Part shown: positions 7,053 through 13,082 of the stretch, one piece after another
Numbering within the stretch: the first letter of the stretch is position 1
How the letters are laid out: the number at the start of each line of letters is the position of its first letter
DNA from: Spirochaetia bacterium UBA2205
Lineage (GTDB): Bacteria; Spirochaetota; UBA4802; UB4802
Assembly (NCBI GenBank): GCA_002328585.1
Contig: DCUV01000069.1
Location: 1 to 13,082 of the forward strand
Reading direction: 5' to 3'
DNA length: 13,082 bases
Notes under the pieces: generated by a model
Told to the model about the DNA's origin: nothing
What the model saw: only the letters and a program-made list of their open reading frames with translations
Database searches by the model: none
Position numbers and translations under genes: made by a program

Positions 7053-7116
7053 ATCACCACTAAACCGCCTCTTGATATACCGGATATCTGGCAGTATGGT
7101 GATAAAAATATTTTTT
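7053..7116 (+). terminator. Structured intergenic element, possible terminator of the regulator-glycosylase operon
   Basis: Outer arms ATCACCA (7053-7059) and TGGTGAT (7097-7103) are exact complements. Inside them GATAT (7074-7078) and ATATC (7084-7088) close a loop of ACCGG. An A-rich stretch and seven T residues (7110-7116) follow. The long loop and the gap before the T-run are not typical of a strong terminator, so a structured leader or small RNA is also possible. Confidence 0.3.
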
Positions 7117-7165
7117 TGTTGCAATGGTATTCCATGCAGTTCTTTTTTTAAATAATAAAATAATA

Positions 7166-7195
7166 TTGACAACAATATCATTCTGATGGTATCAT
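7166..7195 (+). promoter_or_regulatory. Strong sigma-70-type promoter for the 56-residue membrane protein
   Basis: TTGACA (7166-7171), an 18-base spacer and TATCAT (7190-7195) match consensus at 11 of 12 positions. The start codon lies 31 bases after the -10. A direct repeat of TATCATT (7176-7182 and 7190-7196) sits across the spacer and the -10. Confidence 0.6.
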
Positions 7196-7226
7196 TTAAG
7201 CAATAAAATATAATAGGAGGTTTGCA

Positions 7227-7397
7227 ATGAATACCAATGCACCTAAATCAACTACATGGTGGGTTGCTGTTATTATCGGCGTATTAGGAATTGTTGGACG
7301 GTTTGTTGCACTACCTGTGCTGACAGTCTATTCATGGTGGCTTGTATGTATTGGATTTATTGTTTTAGCACTGGCAACTGCTATAAAGGGATTATAG
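7227..7397 (+). CDS. 56-residue two-helix membrane protein, unknown function
   Basis: ATG at 7227 follows AGGAGG (7215-7220) with 6 bases of spacing, the best ribosome site in the window next to that at 1784. The product begins with a short polar N-terminus, MNTNAPKSTT, and then has two hydrophobic helices at about residues 11-28 and 36-54, separated by a short loop (GRF...TVYS). Trp pairs (11-12 and 37-38) sit at the helix edges, as at membrane interfaces. It ends with KGL. It has its own promoter and is flanked downstream by repeat copy C, then a convergent gene. It looks like a genuine small inner-membrane protein, but I do not recognise the family. A toxin or stress peptide and a bc-type holin are all unsupported guesses. 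Confidence 0.65.
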   Translation: MNTNAPKSTTWWVAVIIGVLGIVGRFVALPVLTVYSWWLVCIGFIVLALATAIKGL

Positions 7398-7403
7398 CAT
7401 CAC

Positions 7404-7433
7404 CAGTAACTATCGCCCATACAGTATTTTATT
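7404..7433 (+). repeat. Dispersed intergenic repeat, copy C
   Basis: CAGTAACTATCGCCCATA (7404-7421) differs from copies B and D by one base (A to C at position 14). Its tail to about 7433 (CAGTATTTTATT) also aligns with copy A and, with one gap, with copy D. It lies 6 bases after the stop of the 56-residue gene, in the short convergent gap before the gene ending at 7442. Confidence 0.65.
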
Positions 7434-7441
7434 ATTAGCTT

Positions 7442-8212
7442 TTATGGTAAACTAATTACCGAGCACAGCATACCTGCAGCATTTGATGCTGTATGGGGGT
7501 TGTACAGGTCAAGCTGCCATGTGCCATCGACAACAAAGTTATAACGGCATGCACCTTTAGGCAAACGTTTTTGTAAGTGCCAGATACCGCTGTTATCTTT
7601 TTTTAGCAGGTCAGCTTCCGTGTTCCAGTTATTGAAATCGCCAGCAAGTGCAACTATCGTTGCATGGGGGGCATACAGCCTGAACTCGACAAGGCGTGTG
7701 ATTTCATTCAATATGCGGAAGCTGATTTGTTTGCTTTCAGGTAGTTTATCCTGACGCACGATGGAATAATAGGACCCTGTATTGTCATCATCAATATCCA
7801 TGTTTACCGGGTCATTGATCCAGATGCCATCAACCATAAACTTGTAGCGAATTATGCGCTCTTCATCATCAAGTGGAATTATATAAAACCACACACCATT
7901 ATTACTGCGCTCCATTGGTTGCCTTTTCCAGTATGAAAAATCACCTGCAATGTATACCTTGTGGGCATTTCTGTTTTTATAGGTAATGAGAGTTCCTTTT
8001 ATTATGGGAGGCATGCCTGGCTTGCTATGACTGACAGTTATTGGAGCAGGTGTAGATGCTCTTACCAATGTATAAAGCGAATAGTAAGGAATTGTTTTTA
8101 TGGGATAGTCACCGGGATTGGAAAAAAAACAAAGAGATGCTATAAGTGCAATCCACCGCAATGATTTTTGTATCACACCAGACCTCAGGCTCATTGAAAA
8201 TTTTACGCTCAT
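7442..8212 (-). CDS. Exported protein with tandem AMPK/CBM48-type glycogen-binding domains
   Basis: 256 residues. The N-terminus has basic residues and then a hydrophobic stretch, WIALIASLCFF (20-30), which reads as a signal peptide or membrane anchor. Cys28 is preceded by Leu, so a standard lipobox is not satisfied. Two immunoglobulin-like carbohydrate-binding (E-set) domains follow. Domain 1, about 70-152, has AGDFSYW (89-95), GVWFY and YKFMVDGIW...DP. Domain 2, about 172-254, has AGDFNNWN (190-197), GIWHL and YNFVVDGTW...NP. This is the hallmark pattern of AMPK-beta and isoamylase N-terminal domains, without any attached catalytic domain. It may bind glycan in the envelope or act as a structural module. 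It is divergent from the FlcA-like gene and convergent with the 56-residue gene. No strong ribosome site precedes ATG 8212; Met7 is an alternative start. Confidence 0.75.
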   Translation of the reverse strand: MSVKFSMSLRSGVIQKSLRWIALIASLCFFSNPGDYPIKTIPYYSLYTLVRASTPAPITVSHSKPGMPPIIKGTLITYKNRNAHKVYIAGDFSYWKRQPMERSNNGVWFYIIPLDDEERIIRYKFMVDGIWINDPVNMDIDDDNTGSYYSIVRQDKLPESKQISFRILNEITRLVEFRLYAPHATIVALAGDFNNWNTEADLLKKDNSGIWHLQKRLPKGACRYNFVVDGTWQLDLYNPHTASNAAGMLCSVISLP

Positions 8213-8372
8213 GAATTACTTATTAATATGTCGATAGGTATAGAGAAAATATTTATATGATTTTGTTGAAAATAAATATTAATATATAATTAGAAAAATG
8301 TATTTGATTTTATGTACAGAGTATGAATTATATGTTTATGTCACATTATATACTTTATAATGAGAGCCCGTT

Positions 8373-11372
8373 ATGGCGGTAAGTGAAGAGATAAAGAATC
8401 TAACCCCTGAAGAAGAAGCCGAAGTAAAACAGATTGTTGATGCATTTGACAGCGAGTTGTCTTCCATTGCCCAGATGCGGGGGAAAATTGGCATTTTGCA
8501 TGCTGATTCAACCGCTGCTGATTTTACCATTACCCCCGCTACGCGTTCAAAAGAAATGGAAACAACATCTGCACCGGTAGAGGGCTTTGAAGAGACGGAG
8601 GAGATTGTTGATATAACCGATATGATTGAAGAGGTCCCTGAAGATGTGGTGCCGGCATCTGAACCTGCATTGCCAGAGGTTGAGGAAACCATAGAATCTG
8701 TGGAAGAATTGACTTCAGAGGCTGTGGAGATAGCTCCCGAAGAAGTATTGCCGCCGGAGTTTAAAGAAGAATTTCCGACTGAGGAAGTTCCTGAAAGGAA
8801 GGCCTCAAAAAAAGAATCAATCAGCCCTTTAGATGAACTTGAAGAACTTACTCAATTTGAGCCAGAAACAGTTGAAGCGCATGATATACGTACCGATGAA
8901 TTTGTGACCGAAGAGCCCCGCATTCCCAGGGATGTTCATCTTGATGAAGATATACACCTATCCGAGCTGGAAACTGAAGAAATATCTGAAATATCTGAAG
9001 TAAAGGCTGAAGAACTACCGCAGGTTGATATATCAACAATGGGGATGGGAGAAGAAATACCAGAACCAGCAGCATTTGAAGAAGAAATAAAAGAGGAACC
9101 TGCGCGTGCTCGTTTTGAAACGCCTTCATTTGATGAGCTTGATACTTTTGCAGAGCCTTTAAAGAAATCTGAAAAAATTGAGAGTGTTATTGATGAATTT
9201 AAACCGGAATTTGAAGGCTTGAGTGTTGAAGAAGAAGAGCCCCCGACGGAAGAAGGTGTAGAAATTTCGGATGCGGAGTTACGACGATTAAAAAAAGCAT
9301 TGCTTTTGCTCCATCCTGTTTTAAGAAAGAAGATCAAAGAGATAATTTTAAGGGATGAACTGCCGCCGCAGGATACACGTAAACTCATTGATCTTATTTT
9401 ATCAGGGAAACCTGAAGAGAATATACAGCGTTTTATTGAAAAGCGACTCAACATTACTCTTCAACTTGAGGAAGAACTGCCCTCTCACCGGAGGGTTATT
9501 ACTGCTCGCTCTGAGTATACCCGTGAGGGTATGGAGCGTCAGAAACGGCTGCTGCGTCAAACGAAAACGTTAGCACTGGCTGTTGTGATAGGCTTTACAT
9601 TAACAGTAACTGTCTACCAGTATATTTATAAACCATTTATGGCCAAACGGCTTATTAACAAAGGAGTGGCACTTATTCTTGAGCCAGGTGATCCAGCAAC
9701 AAAAAAGGTGAAGGATTATACAAAAGCAGAAAAACTTTTTGAAGATGTTGATGTGCACTATAAAAAAGATTATCTGTATGGCTATAATGCTTATGCACGT
9801 GCCTATTTCAAAAAACGTGAGTTTGATTATGCCTATGTAAAATTAAAACGAGCGTATAGCATAGACAATCGTGATGTTGAAACACTCAACAATACAGGAT
9901 ATTTTTTTGCTAAAATTCCGGAACATTATTATAACCGTATTCAGAATGATGCCGTTAAGACATTTGCACCAAAAGATACGTATTCAATATCACAGGTTGA
10001 TTTATCTATTGCACTGTATAATAAGGTATTAGCGCTTGATCCAAACAATATCACTGCTATGTTTGGTATTGGGAATGCCTACCTGTATCAGGGACAATAT
10101 TTAAAATCGCGCCAGTATTTTGAGAATATTGTAAAGGTTGATCCTGATTCATGGATTGGCTATGCAGGACTTCTTAATCTATTTATTGAAAGAGATAATT
10201 TGCCCGAAGTGTTATCAATTCATACTGATCTTCGTGCAAGGGATATTTTAACTGATATTCCTTCGCCGCTGTTAGCAAAGCTGGCGCATTACTACTTAGG
10301 CAAAAACCGCTCGGATACTTTCAACGTGCGGGTTGATTTAGGGGTGCAGTCGCCTCGATTGAAGGATGAAAGGGATAATTTAATCCCTGCATGCCGTGGA
10401 GTGCTTGATGCATTAAAAGAAAAGGATCCTGATTATCCACCGTTATATGTGGCAAGCGCTAAATTAGCAGCAGCACAAAAAAACCTTAAACTTACACAGA
10501 TGCTATTACAGGAAGCAGAAGAAAAAGCTAAAGAAAAAGGTGAGCGTTATTTTGCCGCATTGCATCTTTTAGGTGAATACAACTATACCATCAAACAGCC
10601 TGTTGAAGCATATAAATATTTTAATGCTGCACTTACTGCGTATCAATATCCACCTGAGTTTACCTATGAAGACTTTTATTATGAATCGGAGACAGTAGGT
10701 AAAACATATGCATATCTGGGAAATATATTTTACTATTTCTTTGATAAGGTCAAATTTAGATTTGGTGATGAATTAGATGAAGCGTTATTGGACGAAGATA
10801 GTGATAAAATGGCAAATCTTGATATTGCCCTCCAGAAGTATGAATTAGCCTTGCAGGAAAATTATAGCTCCCCTGAGTTGCGATATAATTTAGGCAGGAT
10901 ATACTATATAAATCAAAACTATCAGCAGGCGCTTGAGCAGTGGATTAATCTGTATGAAGATATCGTTACCAACCCACAGGTGATGTTGGCTATTGGCAAT
11001 GCGTTTTATCATATGAATAATTTAGAAGCCAGTAAAGGTGAATATCTCAAGATGATTGCAGTTTTTGAAAGAAAGGCAGAATCCATACGACGGCCAATGC
11101 CTGATAGGAATGAGCATAACATTATCTTTCAGTCGTTGGCTTCGGCATATAATAATCTGGGTGCAGTATATCAAATACAGGGGAATGAAACAAAAAGCAG
11201 CATTGCATACTGGAAAGCCATTGAGTATGCTTCACGTATTGGGAGGGAAAATGAATTTGCCCGTGTAAATTTGGCTCGTGGATTTAAACCACGTGTTACT
11301 CCCATTATGCCAATACTGGATGAAAGTATTCCCTATAGCATTGATATCTACAGAGAAGACATGCGTTTATAG
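8373..11372 (+). CDS. Membrane-anchored TPR protein, FlcA-like flagellar collar candidate
   Basis: 999 residues in three parts. Residues 1-298 are highly acidic and low in complexity (many Glu, Pro, Val), probably disordered. Residues 299-375 are basic-helical (AELRRLKKALLLLHPVLRKK) and may be a folded adaptor. After QKRLLRQTK comes a single transmembrane helix at about 399-418; the positive charges before it place the N-terminal half in the cytoplasm and the rest in the periplasm. Residues 420-999 are rich in TPR-like helices, clearest at about 543-595 (LYNKVLALDPNN...YLYQGQYLKSRQYF), 720-760, 815-880 and 918-960. Length and layout match FlcA (BB0326) of Borrelia, a periplasmic flagellar collar protein that helps stator assembly. 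I cannot confirm orthology, and a generic TPR scaffold is the alternative. There is a weak GAGAG ribosome site (8362-8366). The stop is followed after 2 bases by the restriction-enzyme remnant. Confidence 0.72.
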   Translation: MAVSEEIKNLTPEEEAEVKQIVDAFDSELSSIAQMRGKIGILHADSTAADFTITPATRSKEMETTSAPVEGFEETEEIVDITDMIEEVPEDVVPASEPALPEVEETIESVEELTSEAVEIAPEEVLPPEFKEEFPTEEVPERKASKKESISPLDELEELTQFEPETVEAHDIRTDEFVTEEPRIPRDVHLDEDIHLSELETEEISEISEVKAEELPQVDISTMGMGEEIPEPAAFEEEIKEEPARARFETPSFDELDTFAEPLKKSEKIESVIDEFKPEFEGLSVEEEEPPTEEGVEISDAELRRLKKALLLLHPVLRKKIKEIILRDELPPQDTRKLIDLILSGKPEENIQRFIEKRLNITLQLEEELPSHRRVITARSEYTREGMERQKRLLRQTKTLALAVVIGFTLTVTVYQYIYKPFMAKRLINKGVALILEPGDPATKKVKDYTKAEKLFEDVDVHYKKDYLYGYNAYARAYFKKREFDYAYVKLKRAYSIDNRDVETLNNTGYFFAKIPEHYYNRIQNDAVKTFAPKDTYSISQVDLSIALYNKVLALDPNNITAMFGIGNAYLYQGQYLKSRQYFENIVKVDPDSWIGYAGLLNLFIERDNLPEVLSIHTDLRARDILTDIPSPLLAKLAHYYLGKNRSDTFNVRVDLGVQSPRLKDERDNLIPACRGVLDALKEKDPDYPPLYVASAKLAAAQKNLKLTQMLLQEAEEKAKEKGERYFAALHLLGEYNYTIKQPVEAYKYFNAALTAYQYPPEFTYEDFYYESETVGKTYAYLGNIFYYFFDKVKFRFGDELDEALLDEDSDKMANLDIALQKYELALQENYSSPELRYNLGRIYYINQNYQQALEQWINLYEDIVTNPQVMLAIGNAFYHMNNLEASKGEYLKMIAVFERKAESIRRPMPDRNEHNIIFQSLASAYNNLGAVYQIQGNETKSSIAYWKAIEYASRIGRENEFARVNLARGFKPRVTPIMPILDESIPYSIDIYREDMRL

Positions 11373-11374
11373 CT

Positions 11375-11599
11375 TTGTTTACATTAAGCCTTTCGCAGGT
11401 GTTGAAAAGAAAAAATCCGTATTTATTTAAATCAAAATATGTATTAACTGCTGAACAAATTGTTAAAAATATAGTTGATGCCCATATTTCTTCAAATGAA
11501 GAGACAATCTTTGGTGATTGGCTGGAATGTGATTTTCTTAGAAAAATTTACTTGAATAAAGTAACTGATTTCAATATTATGTCTCTTATATTAATATAA
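11375..11599 (+). pseudogene. N-terminal remnant of a PmeII-type restriction endonuclease
   Basis: The 74-residue open frame starts with TTG 2 bases after the preceding stop and has no ribosome site. Residues about 9-50 (VLKRKNPYLFKSK, TAEQIV, SSNEETIFGDWLE) strongly recall the opening region of PmeII-family type II restriction endonucleases, which contain K-K/R-NPYLF and SSxEETxFG. Intact members start some 25-30 residues earlier and run to about 250-300 residues. Here the similarity stops after GDWLE, and 20 unrelated residues precede the stop codon. No methyltransferase gene is in the window. I read it as a gene broken at both ends, probably a leftover of a restriction-modification system. 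The family assignment rests on remembered motifs. Confidence 0.6.
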
Positions 11600-11612
11600 C
11601 CAGTGAAATAAA

Positions 11613-11640
11613 CAGTAACTATCGCACATAACTATTGTAT
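11613..11640 (+). repeat. Dispersed intergenic repeat, copy D
   Basis: CAGTAACTATCGCACATA, identical to copy B. The following bases (ACTATTGTATT) align with the tail of copy C allowing one gap. It lies between the endonuclease remnant and the helicase gene, 14 bases after the former and 23 before the latter. Confidence 0.65.
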
Positions 11641-11653
11641 TGAATAATTGTAC

Positions 11654-13082
11654 ATGACAATGAACAGTATGCAGACAGTTAAAGCATATCATGCCGATGC
11701 AGCAACGCAGTATGATGATAATGCCATTATAGAACATATTGCTCAGCATGCTTTTGCAACCGATAGCCGCTTTCTTTTAAAAACTGAGAGCTATGTCCTT
11801 TCATGCGCGTATGCAAATAATAAAATGCTGTCGCTTTCAAACTCGCGCACACGGATTTTACCCCATCAGATTGAAAGTACCTATACTGTTGTCAATGCGT
11901 TGCATAAACGTTTTTTGATTGCCGATGAGGTTGGATTGGGGAAAACCATTGAAGCGGGCTTAATTATAAAAGAGCTTTTCTATCGCTTTAACTATGAACG
12001 AATCCTTATTGTATGCCCTGCATCGCTATTGTATCAATGGCAGTATGAGTTGAAAAGCAAATTCAATGAAGATTTTATTATCGCTGACAGCAGGGTATAT
12101 CGCAGGGAAAAGGGCAATCCATGGGAATTAAATAAATTGCTATGCTCCATAGACTTTATCAAGAATAAGCATTTTGCCGGGAAACTTTCACAAACATACT
12201 GGGATACCGTTGTTATAGATGAAGCTCATCGCTTACGACGCGATGCAAATAGCCAGACAAAGTCATATCAGGTAGCAGAGATATTAGCAAAAAACAGCAA
12301 GGCGTTACTTTTGCTTTCGGCAACCCCTTTCAGAGGTAAGCTGGAGGAGTTATATTATTTACTATCGCTTTTGGATAAAAATTTACTGGGGCCAATTCAC
12401 AGCTTTCAGGAAACCTATGGTGCACCGGAAGCAGATCTTACGTTGCTCAGAGATACCATTTCTAAAGTTATTATCAGGCGTACTAAATGCGAGGTTGGTG
12501 GATTTACAAAACGGCTGGCAAAGACCATACGGTTTGAACTATATCCTGAAGAGCGGGAATTGTATAACGCTACAACAGAATATGTAGCTGACCAGTTTAA
12601 CAAGGCAATGCAAACAAATAACCGCACTATTGGTTTTGTTATGACGGTATTCCAGAAGCTTCTGGATTCGTCATCATATGCATTACTATGTGCATTGCAA
12701 AAACGCTATGAGTATTTAACAGAGGTATATAATAGCCATCAACATGCAATACAGAGTATGCAAGAAATAGATGAGGATGTCATTGAAGCTGAAGATGTTG
12801 ACCGTATTGTACAGGTAGAGAGTGCTGAACTTGAGAATGAAATTAATACATTGGCAACACTGATAAAAATGGCTCAAAGTATTGTTCGCAACAAAAAGGG
12901 TGAAAAATTATTGCACCTTGTACGTAAGCTTTTTGCTGAAAAGCATAATAAGATTCTTATTTTTACGCAATTTCGTACCACACAGGATTATCTTGCACAA
13001 CTTTTGAGTCGTTACAAAGTAGTGCTTTTTCACGGTTCAATGAGCAGGGATGAGAAGGAAACTGCAATAGAATATTTTAAAA
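11654..13082 (+). CDS. SNF2/RapA-type superfamily 2 helicase, incomplete at the window end
   Basis: The frame is open from ATG 11654 to the last base, giving 476 residues of a longer protein. It is an ATP-dependent DNA or nucleoprotein translocase by family. Motifs in order: a Q-like ILPHQ (68-72), Walker A DEVGLGKTIEAG (91-102), motif Ia ILIVCPASLLYQW (117-129), motif II DEAH (189-192), motif III LLLSATPFRG (219-228), RRTK (275-278), and the start of the second RecA domain with ILIFTQF (434-440) and FHGSMSR (459-465). An Asp/Glu-rich insert (about 370-395) lies between the two lobes. The remaining motifs V-VI and any C-terminal domain lie beyond the window. DEVGLGKTIEAG is typical of bacterial RapA-like and defence-associated SNF2 proteins (for example DISARM DrmD), so both roles stay open. 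No Shine-Dalgarno is visible; TTG 11648 and ATG 11660 are alternative starts. Confidence 0.88.
   Translation, partial: MTMNSMQTVKAYHADAATQYDDNAIIEHIAQHAFATDSRFLLKTESYVLSCAYANNKMLSLSNSRTRILPHQIESTYTVVNALHKRFLIADEVGLGKTIEAGLIIKELFYRFNYERILIVCPASLLYQWQYELKSKFNEDFIIADSRVYRREKGNPWELNKLLCSIDFIKNKHFAGKLSQTYWDTVVIDEAHRLRRDANSQTKSYQVAEILAKNSKALLLLSATPFRGKLEELYYLLSLLDKNLLGPIHSFQETYGAPEADLTLLRDTISKVIIRRTKCEVGGFTKRLAKTIRFELYPEERELYNATTEYVADQFNKAMQTNNRTIGFVMTVFQKLLDSSSYALLCALQKRYEYLTEVYNSHQHAIQSMQEIDEDVIEAEDVDRIVQVESAELENEINTLATLIKMAQSIVRNKKGEKLLHLVRKLFAEKHNKILIFTQFRTTQDYLAQLLSRYKVVLFHGSMSRDEKETAIEYFK

Noticed and set aside
7017..7139. Direct repeat TTCCATGCA at 7017-7025 and 7131-7139
   Set aside because: Nine bases only, no target-site or element structure between them; kept as a note rather than a mobile element.
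7652..7659. AACTATCG in the glycogen-binding-domain gene
   Set aside because: Only eight bases match and it lies inside a conserved coding domain; expected by chance.
8356..8361. Perfect TATAAT just before the TPR gene
   Set aside because: It ends 11 bases before the ATG and immediately precedes the GAGAG ribosome site, so a transcript starting from it would lack that site, and no -35 lies 16-18 bases upstream; chance in AT-rich DNA is more likely.
8951..9015. Short repeats of ATCTGAA/GAAATATCTGAA type in the TPR gene
   Set aside because: They follow from repeated Glu-Ile-Ser-Glu residues in the acidic low-complexity region and are not a separate element.
8936..9454. 172-codon minus-strand frame rich in Ser
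   Set aside because: It is the complement of the Glu-rich coding region of the TPR protein; GAA/GAG codons read backwards give TTC/CTC and neighbouring frames give Ser.
1..13082. CRISPR array, tRNA or rRNA genes, complete insertion sequence
   Set aside because: No regularly spaced repeats, no cloverleaf or rRNA-like stretches and no transposase frame were seen.

Overview
The window looks like chromosomal sequence from a low-GC, Gram-negative-type bacterium, most plausibly a spirochaete. The main clue is the 999-residue protein at 8373-11372. It has a long acidic N-terminal half, one transmembrane helix near residue 400 and a C-terminal half of TPR-like helices, the layout described for the spirochaetal periplasmic flagellar collar protein FlcA. 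This is inference from architecture; there is no rRNA or marker gene to settle the taxonomy. Several genes seem to lack a strong Shine-Dalgarno, while others have a perfect AGGAGG.

Layout. 1-171: AT-rich leader with a weak promoter. 172-1743 (+): FGGY-family carbohydrate kinase. 1854-2057 (+): small protein with five CxxC pairs, whose true start is unclear. 2058-2286: convergent gap with hairpins. 2287-3498 (-): NADP-type isocitrate dehydrogenase. 3517-3791: divergent regulatory region with a dyad and a hairpin. 3792-3908 (+): 38-residue ORF whose stop overlaps the start of thioredoxin reductase (3905-4822, +). 4865-5650 (-): N-formylglutamate amidohydrolase-family protein. 5792-6298 (+): Lrp/AsnC-type regulator, followed 6 bases later by an endonuclease III-superfamily DNA glycosylase (6305-6958, +). 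7227-7397 (+): 56-residue two-helix membrane protein behind a good promoter. 7442-8212 (-): exported protein with two AMPK-type glycogen-binding (CBM48-like) domains. 8373-11372 (+): the FlcA-like TPR protein. 11375-11599: remnant of a PmeII-type restriction endonuclease. 11654 to the end (+): N-terminal 476 residues of an SNF2/RapA-type helicase that runs off the window.

Most genes are housekeeping and metabolic (sugar phosphorylation, TCA cycle, thiol redox, base-excision repair, amino-acid regulation). The right end changes character: a broken restriction gene and an SNF2 helicase suggest the edge of a defence or accessory region. The most unusual feature is a short intergenic repeat, consensus CAGTAACTATCGCACATA, present four times in the same orientation (14, 3530, 7404, 11613), each time between genes and 3.5-4.2 kb apart. 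Copies B and D are identical over 18 bases, and the similarity of some copies runs on into an AT-rich tail.
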